Source: an uncultured Bacteroides sp. (lineage in GTDB: Bacteria; Bacteroidota; Bacteroidia; Bacteroidales; Bacteroidaceae). From it: 64,000 nt of DNA. The position numbers and the translations under genes are program-made. Positions 49,305 to 58,233 of this stretch are shown one piece after another (within the stretch, counting starts at the first letter, position 1; every line of letters begins with the position of its first letter). A model generated the notes under the pieces. That model was not told the DNA's origin, did not search any database, and saw nothing but the letters and a program-made list of their open reading frames with translations. Location of the stretch: contig CASEYC010000117.1 in assembly GCA_949292025.1 (NCBI GenBank), forward strand, positions 1-64,000, read 5' to 3'.

Positions 49305-51140
49305 ATGAACAAAAGATTGATATACAGCTTGTGTGCAGCCTCCCTCCTGCTGGCGGGTTGTGACTACAACGAAGAGAATTTCCCCGGCTACGACGAGGAA
49401 TCCATCCCCACCAACGTGGCCAATATCGTCTACACGCTGACCGATGCCGACTACGAGGCCATCGGCGGCGGCGTGGCCACCAACAAGTATTTCTCGGCAG
49501 ACGCCATGCCGGACGACTACCTGCCCAAATGGCTGGCTGACACCTACTATACGGCAGATGCCGGCTCGTCGGCCAACCTGACCTACCGCTTCAAGACCGT
49601 CTATCCGCACTACCAGAACATCCCCTACGAGCAGCTGACCGAAGAGGACTACACCGTCATCTACGGCACGGGCTACAACAACGCTACCTTCCTCAATGCC
49701 AGCAACGTAGGCCGCATGTACCGCATCCTCAATGCCAAGTATGCCGAACCTAAGAAGGACGACAGGGTGATGGTGGAATACCAGTACAGCGAAGATGGAC
49801 AGCCCTCGCGCGGCGAGACCATCGTCTACTGGGACTTTGAAGACTTGGAAACAGGCGACATCGAATCCATGGAGGGCGGCTGGACCCTGAGCGCCAGCGG
49901 CGACACGTGGCAAGTGAAGGAATACAGCAACAACAAGTACCTGCAATTCACCGCCAACTATGCGGAAGCGGAAGCCGAGGCGTGGCTCGTCACTCCCGGC
50001 ATCGCTATCAGCGAAAGCGGGCTGAACTTGGCCTGGGACGTGTGCGTAGGCTATTGGAATGCCGATTGCCTCAGCGTGCTCATCTCCACCGACTTCAACG
50101 GCAACGTGAAGACCGCCACCTGGACGGACGTGACCGACCGGTTCAACATCCCGCAGGAACCCACCGGCAGCTACGGCACCATGGCTTCGGCCGGCGTGAT
50201 GTCCGTGGATGACTATGTGGGCAAGACCATCTACGTGGCCTACCACTATGTGGGCAACAAGCAGACGCCCGCCACCACAACCTACCAGATAGACAACATC
50301 ATGGTGGCCAACGAAATTGCCGCCCCCGTGGAGACAGAGACGCGCTTCGCCCTCTACGAGTACACGGGCAATGGCTGGTATGAGTTCGAGAACTCCAATC
50401 ACGCCATCTGCCTCTCCATGGCCGACTATGAGGAAATCGGCGGCAACCCGGGCAAGTATTACAACTTCGACAGCAATGCACCCGCCCAGGCCTATATGCC
50501 CCAATTCCTGGCCAAGCACGCCGGCTATGCACTGGACGGCGACACCTGCACGGTCATCTTCCGCCAATACAGCGGAGGCAACTCGGTGGGCAACGAGCAG
50601 TATGTCTACCACGCCGCCACCAACCTGTGGAGCTACTGCGACCTCGTCCGCGAGGAGACACGCCCCTACGGCTTCAACGGTTCGGAGTGGAACTACAACC
50701 CCAGCGTGACCATCACCCTGCAAGTGGGCAAGAACATTGCCGAATCCGCCACGTTCTACCAAGCCATCGTGGACTGGGTGGCCGACAACTATCCTGAATA
50801 TGTGACTTCGTATGGCAACAACGAGTACTACTTCGGCAGCTCGGCCTACCAGAACAACTTCGACTTCCGCGTCAGCGCATGGCAGGGCCAAGGCACTTAT
50901 CCCGGCATGGCAGGCGAGGACCTGACAAAGATCATGTGGGAACGCCTGCCCGAGTCCTTCCCGCACGCACTGGAAGTCCTCTATCCCAATGCGGCTCCGG
51001 TGGACGGCATGGACGTGATCTACACCATCAACTTCGGCATCTACGACGGTGCGGGCACCACGACCTACACCATCCAGTACAAGGTCGTAGGCCAAGGCCA
51101 GTTTGAATATGTGGAAGGCTCCTTGAAAGCTGTAGAATAA
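49305..51140 (+). CDS. Surface lipoprotein with duplicated module and choice-of-anchor-like domain
   Basis: 611 residues. Lipoprotein signal peptide (LLLAGCDYN, Cys at about 19). Two related modules occur: LTDADYEAIGG...DDYLPKWLADTYY (about residues 45-90) and LSMADYEEIGG...QAYMPQFLAKHAGY (about 365-410). Between them lies a region like a choice-of-anchor J or concanavalin fold (IVYWDFEDL...WQVKEYSNNKYLQF...WLVTPGIAIS). Beta-rich, no catalytic motifs seen. Eighteen bp after the TonB receptor, so likely its surface partner. Confidence 0.72.
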   Translation: MNKRLIYSLCAASLLLAGCDYNEENFPGYDEESIPTNVANIVYTLTDADYEAIGGGVATNKYFSADAMPDDYLPKWLADTYYTADAGSSANLTYRFKTVYPHYQNIPYEQLTEEDYTVIYGTGYNNATFLNASNVGRMYRILNAKYAEPKKDDRVMVEYQYSEDGQPSRGETIVYWDFEDLETGDIESMEGGWTLSASGDTWQVKEYSNNKYLQFTANYAEAEAEAWLVTPGIAISESGLNLAWDVCVGYWNADCLSVLISTDFNGNVKTATWTDVTDRFNIPQEPTGSYGTMASAGVMSVDDYVGKTIYVAYHYVGNKQTPATTTYQIDNIMVANEIAAPVETETRFALYEYTGNGWYEFENSNHAICLSMADYEEIGGNPGKYYNFDSNAPAQAYMPQFLAKHAGYALDGDTCTVIFRQYSGGNSVGNEQYVYHAATNLWSYCDLVREETRPYGFNGSEWNYNPSVTITLQVGKNIAESATFYQAIVDWVADNYPEYVTSYGNNEYYFGSSAYQNNFDFRVSAWQGQGTYPGMAGEDLTKIMWERLPESFPHALEVLYPNAAPVDGMDVIYTINFGIYDGAGTTTYTIQYKVVGQGQFEYVEGSLKAVE

Positions 51141-51159
51141 TCCTGTTTTTAACTTATAT

Positions 51160-51229
51160 TAGGCGCGAATTACGCGGATTCCACGGATTTTTCTTTTTAT
51201 TTTCCGTGCAATTCGCGAAATTCGCGCCT
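51160..51229. repeat. CGCGGATT-type inverted repeat, copy 5
   Basis: Arms TTAGGCGCGAATTACGCGG and the complement ending AATTCGCGCCT, with a T-rich centre. Slightly divergent (GAATT for GGATT). It lies between the lipoprotein and nuclease genes. Confidence 0.85.
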
Positions 51230-51249
51230 GTTTTATAAGCTCAGTTTAT

Positions 51250-52272
51250 ATGATGATACGAACCAAACTCTCCCTGCTTTGCCTGCTGTTCATGCTGGCA
51301 GCTTGTGGCGGCGATGACACGCCCGCCCCGACTCCTCCCGTCACTCCTCCCGAGGAACCGGTCGATCCACCCGTTGAGGACGATGACACCAACCTCAATG
51401 GCAACCAGGCTGATGATGCCCATCCCTTCGTCACGGACTATGCCATCCCCCGCCTCAACGCGGCCAATGCGTACGTAGAGCACACCGTCTCCTACCGCGA
51501 GCAGGAAATCCTGAACTACGCCCTCGAATGGGTGGACGACAAACGCCACGCCGCCTGGGTGGCCTTCAGCTTCGACAGCGAGACCTGCCAAAAGAACGTG
51601 AACCGCACCGACGAATGGCTGCCCGACCCCTTCGTCCCCACCAGTCCCCAGGAAAGCGACCACAAGAGCGACGGCTTCGACAAGGGTCATCTTTGCGCCT
51701 CGGAAGACCGCGTGTATAACCGCACAGCCAACGAACAGACCTTCTACTACACCAACCTCAGCCCGCAGATGACCTCCTTCAACGGCGGCTATTGGGTGAC
51801 TTTCGAGAAGCTGGTGCAGACCTGGGCACGCTCCGGGCGGTATGACAAGCTGTATGTCACCAAGGGAGGCACCGTCAATGACCTGCTCGTCAACTTCACC
51901 GGCACGCAAAACGCCGCCGACGGACGCAAACCCCAGACGGATGCCAACGGCCTGACCCGCCACGGACTGGCCTGTCCGCACCATTACTTCATCGCCCTCC
52001 TGGCACAGAAAGGCGAAGGCGAGGACTTCCAAGCCATCGGCTTCCTCGTGGAGCACCGGGACGATTACGGCTACGACAACGACCACCAAGCGCCTGTTGA
52101 TGTAGTCCCCACCCATGCCCTCAGCATCGACGAACTGGAGGAAAAGACCGGGCTGGACTTCTTCTGCAACGTGCCCGACGCAGTGGAAGATGCAGTGGAG
52201 GCCGCATACGATGCAGATGCCTGGGAATGGAATATCACCGAAACCTCTTCCGTTTCACAAAAAAACAAGTAA
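51250..52272 (+). CDS. DNA/RNA non-specific endonuclease, secreted lipoprotein
   Basis: 340 residues. Lipoprotein signal peptide (FMLAACGGDD, Cys at about 20) and a Pro/Asp-rich linker. The nuclease domain (about 85-300) has DKGHLCASEDR, the NUC1 DRGH-like motif with the catalytic His, then TNLSPQMTSFNGGYW with the metal-binding Asn. Such enzymes cut DNA and RNA outside the cytoplasm. It follows a receptor and a surface lipoprotein, suggesting nutrient nucleic-acid breakdown. The C-terminal tail is acidic and unassigned. Confidence 0.9.
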   Translation: MMIRTKLSLLCLLFMLAACGGDDTPAPTPPVTPPEEPVDPPVEDDDTNLNGNQADDAHPFVTDYAIPRLNAANAYVEHTVSYREQEILNYALEWVDDKRHAAWVAFSFDSETCQKNVNRTDEWLPDPFVPTSPQESDHKSDGFDKGHLCASEDRVYNRTANEQTFYYTNLSPQMTSFNGGYWVTFEKLVQTWARSGRYDKLYVTKGGTVNDLLVNFTGTQNAADGRKPQTDANGLTRHGLACPHHYFIALLAQKGEGEDFQAIGFLVEHRDDYGYDNDHQAPVDVVPTHALSIDELEEKTGLDFFCNVPDAVEDAVEAAYDADAWEWNITETSSVSQKNK

Positions 52273-52283
52273 CACCAAACAAT

Positions 52284-53093
52284 ATGCCACACACCCGACA
52301 AGAACAGATGGAAGCCTTCGGACGCTTCCTTGACATACTCGACGAACTGCGCGAGAAATGTCCGTGGGACCGCAAACAGACCAACGAGAGCCTGCGTCCC
52401 AACACCATTGAAGAGACCTACGAACTGTGCGATGCCCTGATGCGCGACGACAAACAGGACATCTGCAAGGAACTGGGCGACGTGTTGCTGCACGTGGCCT
52501 TCTACGCCAAGATAGGCAGCGAGAAGGGCGACTTCGACATCAAGGATGTCTGCGACCGCCTCTGCGAGAAGCTTATCTTCCGCCATCCCCACGTCTTCGG
52601 GGAAGTGCAGGCCAACACCGCCGAACAAGTCACCGAAAACTGGGAGCAACTGAAACTGAAGGAGAAAGGCGGCAACAAGACCGTATTGAGCGGCGTGCCC
52701 GCCGCCCTGCCCTCCCTCATCAAAGCCTACCGCATCCAGGACAAGGCACGCAACGTGGGCTTCGACTGGGAAGAGCGCGAGCAGGTGTGGGACAAGGTGA
52801 AGGAAGAAATCCAGGAGTTCCAAGCCGAAGTGGCCCACCTGGACAAGGAGAAAGCCGAAGCCGAGTTCGGCGACGTGCTCTTCAGCCTCGTCAACGCCGC
52901 CCGCCTCTACAAAATCAACCCGGACAACGCCCTGGAGCGCACCAACCAGAAGTTCATCCGCCGCTTCAACTACCTGGAGGCACACACCATCCGGGAAGGC
53001 AAGAACCTGCACGACATGACCCTGGCCGAAATGGACAAACTCTGGGAGGAAGCCAAGGCGTTGGAAAGGGAAGAAAAGGAAGGCAAATCCTAA
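52284..53093 (+). CDS. mazG: Nucleoside triphosphate pyrophosphohydrolase
   Basis: 269 residues with two tandem MazG domains. Hydrolyses NTPs to NMP and PPi, helping to remove aberrant nucleotides and moderate stress responses. Seen: LREKCPWDRKQTNESLRPNTIEETYE at the N-terminus, KELGDVLLHVAFYA, and the second-domain EEIQEFQAEV and AEFGDVLFSLVNAARL, each with the E-x2-E...E-x2-D metal sites. Length is normal. Twelve bp after the nuclease gene, so possibly co-transcribed. Confidence 0.95.
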   Translation: MPHTRQEQMEAFGRFLDILDELREKCPWDRKQTNESLRPNTIEETYELCDALMRDDKQDICKELGDVLLHVAFYAKIGSEKGDFDIKDVCDRLCEKLIFRHPHVFGEVQANTAEQVTENWEQLKLKEKGGNKTVLSGVPAALPSLIKAYRIQDKARNVGFDWEEREQVWDKVKEEIQEFQAEVAHLDKEKAEAEFGDVLFSLVNAARLYKINPDNALERTNQKFIRRFNYLEAHTIREGKNLHDMTLAEMDKLWEEAKALEREEKEGKS

Positions 53094-53095
53094 AC

Positions 53096-53203
53096 GCCCT
53101 CTTTGGCAAGCTAAAGTCCCTCTTTAGGACGCCAAAGTGCCTCTTTGAAGAGCACAAAGTGCCTCTTAAAGACCCACAAAGTGCCTTGTTGAGATTACAA
53201 AAA
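53096..53203. repeat. Degenerate 21/22-bp tandem array, about 5 units
   Basis: Units at 53096 (22), 53118 (21), 53139 (22), 53161 (22) and a decayed fifth at 53183. Consensus: CCTCTTTG...CACAAAGTG, with CTTTG/CAAAG arms inside each unit. Located directly after the mazG stop. Confidence 0.8.
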
Positions 53204-53254
53204 GCCGCATTCGGGAATGCAAATCGACAAAAATGCCTCCCGGATGCGGCTTTG
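53202..53254 (+). terminator. Hairpin terminator after mazG
   Basis: AAAGCCGCATTCGGGA pairs with TCCCGGATGCGGCTTT around a 20-base loop. The T-run is short (TTT), so termination strength is uncertain. Confidence 0.7.
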
Positions 53255-53363
53255 CCTGTATTTTATGCGCGAAATATTTCGGTATCTTGGAAGAAATTCC
53301 TTTCTTTGTGGGACATATTGGGCGTTGGCAACAAGGCCCTCAATCAATTTTAATTTTACCGTT

Positions 53364-53780
53364 ATGAAGATTTCACACATTGAACACCTGGGCATCGCCG
53401 TGACAAGCATCGAAGAAGCCCTGCCCTACTACGAAAATGTACTTGGGCTGAAATGTTACAACATTGAGACCGTTGAAGACCAAAAAGTTAAGACTGCCTT
53501 CCTGAAAGTGGGCGAAGTAAAAATCGAGTTGCTGGAGCCGACATCGCCGGAGAGCACCATCGCCAAGTTCATCGAGAAGAACGGCGGCAAAGGCGGCATG
53601 CACCACTTGGCTTTCGCCATCGAGGACGGCGTGGCCAACGCACTGGCTTACGCAGAAGAGAAAGGCGTGCGCCTCATCGACAAGGCTCCCCGCAAAGGTG
53701 CCGAGGGACTGAACATCGCCTTCCTGCACCCGAAGTCCACGCTGGGCGTGCTGACGGAACTCTGCGAGAAACCCGAATGA
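53364..53780 (+). CDS. mce: Methylmalonyl-CoA epimerase
   Basis: 138 residues, VOC (glyoxalase) fold. Interconverts (R)- and (S)-methylmalonyl-CoA between the B12 mutase and the decarboxylase. Seen: HIEHLGIAVTSIEEALPYY (metal His), ELLEPTSPESTIAKFIEKNGGKGGMHHLAF (second His) and GVLTELCEKPE (metal Glu). The start at 53364 is chosen by homology; the longer frame reads into the terminator. It is 50 bp before the carboxyltransferase gene, forming one operon. Confidence 0.95.
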   Translation: MKISHIEHLGIAVTSIEEALPYYENVLGLKCYNIETVEDQKVKTAFLKVGEVKIELLEPTSPESTIAKFIEKNGGKGGMHHLAFAIEDGVANALAYAEEKGVRLIDKAPRKGAEGLNIAFLHPKSTLGVLTELCEKPE

Positions 53781-53829
53781 CATTTTCAGAGGAACTAAAC
53801 CAGACTTCAATCCTAAAAAAGAATAGAAA

Positions 53830-55383
53830 ATGAGTAACCAACTGGAAAAAATCAAAGAACTCATTGACCGCCGCGCGGCAGCCCGCCTGGGCGGTGGCGA
53901 AAAAGCGATAGCCAAACAACACGATAAAGGCAAATATACAGCCCGCGAACGCATCGCCATGCTGCTGGACGAAGGCAGCTTCGAGGAAATGGACATGTTC
54001 GTGGAGCATCGTTGCACCAACTTCGGCATGGACAAGAAGCACTACCCGGGCGATGGCGTGGTGACAGGCTGCGGCACCATCGACGGCCGACTGGTCTACA
54101 TCTTCGCACAAGACTTCACGGTATCAGCCGGTTCCTTGTCCGAAACCATGTCACTGAAAATCTGCCACATCATGGACAAGGCCATGAAGATGGGCGCCCC
54201 GGTCATCGGCCTGAACGACTCGGGCGGCGCGCGCATCCAGGAAGGCATCAACGCCCTGGCCGGCTATGCGGAAATCTTCCAGCGCAACATCCTGGCTTCG
54301 GGCGTCATCCCGCAGATTTCCGGCATCTTCGGCCCCTGCGCGGGCGGTGCCGTATATTCCCCGGCTCTGACGGACTTCACGCTGATGATGGAAGGCACTT
54401 CCTACATGTTCTTGACCGGCCCGAAGGTGGTGAAGACCGTGACCGGCGAAGACGTGACGCAGGAAAACCTGGGCGGCGCCAGCGTACACTCCAGCAAATC
54501 AGGCGTAACCCACTTCACGGCTGCCACCGAAGAAGAAGGCCTCAAACTCATCCGCAAGCTCCTGAGCTACATTCCCCAAAATAACCTCGAAGAACCTCCC
54601 TACATCGACTGCACAGACCCCATCGACCGTCTGGAAGACTCGCTGAACGAAATCATCCCCGACAATCCCAACAAGCCGTATGACATGTACGAAGTCATCG
54701 GCGCCATCATCGACAACGGCGAGTTCCTGGAAGTGCAGAAAGACTATGCCAAGAATATCATCATCGGCTTCGCCCGCTTCAACGGACAATCCGTGGGCAT
54801 CGTGGCCAACCAACCCAAATACCTGGCCGGCGTATTGGACAGCAATGCCTCGCGCAAGGGTGCCCGCTTCGTTCGTTTCTGCGACGCCTTCAACATCCCC
54901 ATCGTTTCGCTGGTAGACGTGCCGGGCTTCCTCCCCGGTACGGGACAGGAATACAACGGCGTCATCCTGCACGGCGCCAAGCTGCTGTATGCTTACGGTG
55001 AAGCTACGGTGCCCAAGGTGACGGTGACGCTCCGCAAGTCCTACGGCGGCTCGCACATCGTGATGAGCTGTAAGCAACTGCGCGGCGACATGAACTACGC
55101 ATGGCCCACGGCCGAGATTGCCGTGATGGGTGGTGCAGGTGCCGTAGAAGTGTTGTATGCCCGCGAAGCCAAGGAACACGAGAATCCCGCCCAGTTCCTG
55201 GCAGAGAAAGAAGCCGAATACACCAAGCTGTTCGCCAACCCGTACAATGCCGCCAAGTATGGCTACATCGACGACGTCATCGAGCCGCGCAACACGCGCT
55301 TCCGCATCATCCGCGCCTTGCAGCAGTTGCAGACCAAGAAACTGTCGAACCCGGCCAAGAAGCACGGGAATATTCCTCTTTGA
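53830..55383 (+). CDS. mmdA: Methylmalonyl-CoA decarboxylase alpha (carboxyltransferase) subunit
   Basis: 517 residues of the acyl-CoA carboxylase beta/MmdA family. Moves the carboxyl of methylmalonyl-CoA to biotin, giving propionyl-CoA. Seen: [43 protein letters not shown] (oxyanion loop) and, in the second half, [16 protein letters not shown] and [10 protein letters not shown]. The same family includes propionyl-CoA carboxylase; the downstream OadG-like, biotin carrier and OadB genes favour the sodium-pumping decarboxylase. Confidence 0.92.
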   Translation: MSNQLEKIKELIDRRAAARLGGGEKAIAKQHDKGKYTARERIAMLLDEGSFEEMDMFVEHRCTNFGMDKKHYPGDGVVTGCGTIDGRLVYIFAQDFTVSAGSLSETMSLKICHIMDKAMKMGAPVIGLNDSGGARIQEGINALAGYAEIFQRNILASGVIPQISGIFGPCAGGAVYSPALTDFTLMMEGTSYMFLTGPKVVKTVTGEDVTQENLGGASVHSSKSGVTHFTAATEEEGLKLIRKLLSYIPQNNLEEPPYIDCTDPIDRLEDSLNEIIPDNPNKPYDMYEVIGAIIDNGEFLEVQKDYAKNIIIGFARFNGQSVGIVANQPKYLAGVLDSNASRKGARFVRFCDAFNIPIVSLVDVPGFLPGTGQEYNGVILHGAKLLYAYGEATVPKVTVTLRKSYGGSHIVMSCKQLRGDMNYAWPTAEIAVMGGAGAVEVLYAREAKEHENPAQFLAEKEAEYTKLFANPYNAAKYGYIDDVIEPRNTRFRIIRALQQLQTKKLSNPAKKHGNIPL

Positions 55384-55407
55384 TCGAACCATTAAAATAT
55401 GTAGAAA

Positions 55408-56349
55408 ATGAAGAAAGCAAACATAGGAATATTCTTTTCAGTGCTGTTGACGCTGGGCATCTGCTCGTCGTGCACCCAAGACGCGGAGAGCAAGCTGTTG
55501 CTGAACGAAGTGCTGGTGGACAACCAGACCAACTTCCAAGACGACTACGGCATCCACAGCGCATGGATTGAGATATTCAACAAATCATACGGGTCGGCCA
55601 ACTTGGCAGGCTGCTACTTGAAGCACAGCAGCCAGGCGGGCGACACGGCTGTCTACTTCATCCCCAAAGGCGACGTGCAGACGCAGATTCCCCCGCGCCA
55701 GCACGCTTTGTTCTGGGCAGACAACAAACCCAACCGGGGCACCTTCCACACCAACTTCCTGCTGGAAGCGGACAAGGACAACTGGATAGGCCTCTATGAC
55801 TCCGGCCGCAACCTGTTGGACCAAGTGACCATCCCCGCCGGAACCTTGGGCGCCGACCAGTCGTATGCCCGTGTGGACGATGCCGCCGCCGAATGGGAAG
55901 TGAAAGACGAATCTCCCGAGAAATACGTCACACCCAGCACCAACAACAAGACGCTGGACAAGAACGTGAAGATGGACAAGTTCGAGCAGCACGACAGCAT
56001 CGGCATCGGCATGTCCGTCACCGCCATGCTTGTGGTGTTCATCGGGCTTATCCTGCTCTACGTCTCCTTCAAGCTCATCGGCAAGGCATCCGTGCGCCTG
56101 CGCACCACCCGCGCCATGAGAGCCAAAGGCATCACCGACCGTGACGAAGCGAAAGAGAAAATGCTGGGACACGCCCCGGGCGAAGTCTATGCCGCCATCG
56201 CCATGGCCTTGCACGAGGTGCAGAACGACGTGCACGACGTGGAAGAGACGGTGCTCACCATCACCCGCGTCAAGCGAAGCTACTCGCCCTGGAGTTCGAA
56301 GATCTACACCCTGCGCGAGACGCCCCAGCACACGCCGCACAAGAAGTAA
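55408..56349 (+). CDS. Decarboxylase delta (OadG-like) subunit with lamin-tail-like domain
   Basis: 313 residues. Lipoprotein-like signal (ICSSC, Cys22), then a periplasmic beta-sandwich (about 28-165: LLLNEVLVDNQTN...WIEIFNKSYGSANLAGCYL) that fits the lamin tail domain, a linker, one transmembrane helix (about 198-224), and a cytoplasmic OadG/MmdD-type tail. Delta subunits are normally only about 80-120 residues and help assemble the complex on the membrane. Here the anchor carries a large outward-facing domain. Operon order A-D-C-B supports the role. Confidence 0.82.
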   Translation: MKKANIGIFFSVLLTLGICSSCTQDAESKLLLNEVLVDNQTNFQDDYGIHSAWIEIFNKSYGSANLAGCYLKHSSQAGDTAVYFIPKGDVQTQIPPRQHALFWADNKPNRGTFHTNFLLEADKDNWIGLYDSGRNLLDQVTIPAGTLGADQSYARVDDAAAEWEVKDESPEKYVTPSTNNKTLDKNVKMDKFEQHDSIGIGMSVTAMLVVFIGLILLYVSFKLIGKASVRLRTTRAMRAKGITDRDEAKEKMLGHAPGEVYAAIAMALHEVQNDVHDVEETVLTITRVKRSYSPWSSKIYTLRETPQHTPHKK

Positions 56350-56379
56350 AGTGTAAACATCATTAAATCTGATAAAACA

Positions 56380-56817
56380 ATGAAAGAATATAAATACAAA
56401 ATCAACGGAAACCTCTACAAGGTGACTGTAGGAAACATTGAAGACAACATTGCCGACGTGGAAGTGAACGGCACCCACTACAAAGTGGAGATGGAGAAGG
56501 CACCGCAACCCAAACCCGTAGTGGTGAAGCCCGTGGTGCGCCAACCCGCCACCACGCCGGCTCCCCAGGCCACCCAGGTGAACAAACCTGCCGCCGCTCC
56601 CAGCAAGTCGGGCGTGAAGTCCCCGCTGCCGGGCGTCATCCTGGAAATCAAGGTGAACGTGGGCGATGCGGTGAAGAAGGGACAGACCGTCGTCATCCTG
56701 GAAGCCATGAAGATGGAAAACAGCATCAACGCCGACAAGGACGGCAAAGTGACCGCCATCAACGTCAAGCCGGGCGACTCCGTGCTTGAAGGTACTGACC
56801 TCGTAATCATTGAATAG
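56380..56817 (+). CDS. mmdC: Biotin carboxyl carrier subunit of the decarboxylase
   Basis: 145 residues. A short N-terminal domain, a Pro/Ala/Val-rich flexible linker (about 41-75), and a C-terminal biotinyl domain with VILEAMKMENSI; Lys111 is the biotinylation site. It shuttles carboxybiotin from MmdA to the membrane subunit. Full length for gamma subunits. It may also serve the OadA-like protein encoded at 16950, which lacks its own biotin lysine. Confidence 0.95.
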   Translation: MKEYKYKINGNLYKVTVGNIEDNIADVEVNGTHYKVEMEKAPQPKPVVVKPVVRQPATTPAPQATQVNKPAAAPSKSGVKSPLPGVILEIKVNVGDAVKKGQTVVILEAMKMENSINADKDGKVTAINVKPGDSVLEGTDLVIIE

Positions 56818-56818
56818 T

Positions 56819-57979
56819 ATGGGAGAATTTGTCAGTTTCTTAAGCCAAAACCTGGCCGACTTCTGGACCTACACGGGCTTTGCCAACGCCACCGTGGGCC
56901 ATGTCATCATGCTGCTGGTGGGCCTGTTCTTCATCTACCTGGCCGTCGCCAAGGAGTTTGAACCCATGCTGCTCATCCCCATCGGCTTCGGCATATTGGT
57001 CGGCAATATCCCCTTCAACATGGAGGCTGGCTTGCAGGTCGGCATCTATGAGCAAGGGTCTGTGCTCAACATCCTCTATCAGGGCGTCACGTCCGGCTGG
57101 TATCCGCCGCTCATCTTCCTGGGCATAGGCGCCATGACGGACTTCTCGGCACTGATATCCAACCCCAAGCTGATGCTGATCGGCGCAGCCGCCCAGTTCG
57201 GCATCTTCGGCGCCTACATGATTGCCTTGGCCGTAGGGTTCGACCCGATGCAAGCTGCCGCCATCGGCATCATCGGCGGTGCAGACGGTCCCACGGCCAT
57301 CTTCCTGTCGTCCAAGCTGGCTCCGAACCTGATGGGCGCCATCGCCGTGTCCGCCTACTCGTACATGGCCTTGGTACCGGTCATCCAGCCGCCCGTGATG
57401 CGTCTGCTCACCACGAAGAAAGAACGCCTCATCCGCATGAAGCCGCCCCGCGTGGTGTCCCACACGGAGAAGGTCATCTTCCCCATCGTGGGCCTGTTGC
57501 TGACGTGCTTCCTCGTACCCTCCGGCCTGCCGTTGCTGGGCATGTTGTTCTTCGGCAACCTGCTGAAGGAGAGTGGCGTGACCCGTCGCCTGGCCAACAC
57601 GGCCAGCGGCCCGCTGATTGATACCATCACCATCCTGCTGGGCTTGACGGTAGGTGCCTCCACCCAGGCTTCCGAGTTCCTGACCACGGACTCCATTTGG
57701 ATTTTCGCCCTCGGTGCCATCTCGTTCTTCATTGCCACAGCTTCGGGCGTGTTGTTCGTCAAGTTCTTCAACCTCTTCTTGAAGAAAGACAACAAGATCA
57801 ACCCGCTCATCGGCAATGCAGGCGTGTCCGCCGTGCCCGACTCGGCCCGCATCTCGCAGATTGTAGGTCTGGAATATGACCCGACCAACTACCTGCTGAT
57901 GCACGCCATGGGCCCGAACGTGGCAGGTGTCATCGGTTCGGCCATTGCCGCAGGTATCCTGTTGGGCTTCCTGATTTAA
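56819..57979 (+). CDS. mmdB: Na+-pumping decarboxylase beta (OadB/MmdB) subunit
   Basis: 386 residues with about nine transmembrane helices and re-entrant loops. Decarboxylates carboxybiotin and exports Na+. Seen: GADGPTAIFLSSKLAP (the Asp essential in OadB), GNLLKESGVTRRL, and VGASTQASEFL. It begins one base after the mmdC stop; an in-frame TTG nine bases earlier is less likely. It is the last gene of the operon and is followed by a terminator-like repeat. Confidence 0.95.
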   Translation: MGEFVSFLSQNLADFWTYTGFANATVGHVIMLLVGLFFIYLAVAKEFEPMLLIPIGFGILVGNIPFNMEAGLQVGIYEQGSVLNILYQGVTSGWYPPLIFLGIGAMTDFSALISNPKLMLIGAAAQFGIFGAYMIALAVGFDPMQAAAIGIIGGADGPTAIFLSSKLAPNLMGAIAVSAYSYMALVPVIQPPVMRLLTTKKERLIRMKPPRVVSHTEKVIFPIVGLLLTCFLVPSGLPLLGMLFFGNLLKESGVTRRLANTASGPLIDTITILLGLTVGASTQASEFLTTDSIWIFALGAISFFIATASGVLFVKFFNLFLKKDNKINPLIGNAGVSAVPDSARISQIVGLEYDPTNYLLMHAMGPNVAGVIGSAIAAGILLGFLI

Positions 57980-58003
57980 GTCTTTGAACATTGATTACCG
58001 GAG

Positions 58004-58040
58004 AAGGCGCGGATTGCACGGAGAAATCCGCGCCTTTTTG
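58004..58040 (+). terminator. Terminator-like CGCGGATT repeat, copy 6
   Basis: AAGGCGCGGATT and AATCCGCGCCTT form the stem, followed by TTTTTG. This copy of the repeat family has the features of an intrinsic terminator for the mmd operon. Confidence 0.8.
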
Positions 58041-58086
58041 TTTCCTTATCATTCATCTATATATAACTATAAATAGGAATTTAGTT

Positions 58087-58195
58087 TTGGCGCGAATTAC
58101 ACGGATGGACGCGGATTTATTATTTGTATAACCAATGGAATCCAGCGTTTTACAATGAAAAGATTATCCGTGAAATCCGCGTAATCCGCGCCAAA
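58087..58195. repeat. CGCGGATT-type inverted repeat, copy 7
   Basis: Left arm TTGGCGCGAATTACACGGAT... and right arm ending GTAATCCGCGCCAA, with an AT-rich centre. Followed directly by the boundary motif and the GH84 gene. Confidence 0.88.
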
Positions 58196-58198
58196 AAC

Positions 58199-58217
58199 GC
58201 CGATAAATTATCATTTA
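58199..58217 (+). promoter_or_regulatory. Boundary motif CCGATAAATTATCATTT before GH84 gene
   Basis: Same motif and orientation as at 3749, 19761, 43048 and 63889. It ends about 17 bp before the ATG at 58234 and overlaps a TAATTTTG (58216-58223) that resembles the -7 element but would leave an unusually short leader. Confidence 0.5.
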
Positions 58218-58233
58218 ATTTTGTACACCACTT

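Larger units (their letters stand above)
53094..53363. other. Repeat- and hairpin-rich gap after mazG
   Basis: 270 bp without a gene: the degenerate 22-bp array (53096-53203), a strong hairpin (53202-53254) and about 110 bp of leader before mce. A CTTTCTTTGTGG near 53302-53313 is a poor match to the -7 element. Confidence 0.7.

Noticed and set aside
46608..51095. A 1,495-codon open frame on the minus strand
   Set aside because: It is antisense to the TonB receptor and lipoprotein genes, lacks motifs, and results from GC-rich codon bias of the real genes.
56810..56818. TTG start for mmdB
   Set aside because: The ATG at 56819 directly follows the mmdC stop, a usual coupled arrangement; the TTG lies inside mmdC.
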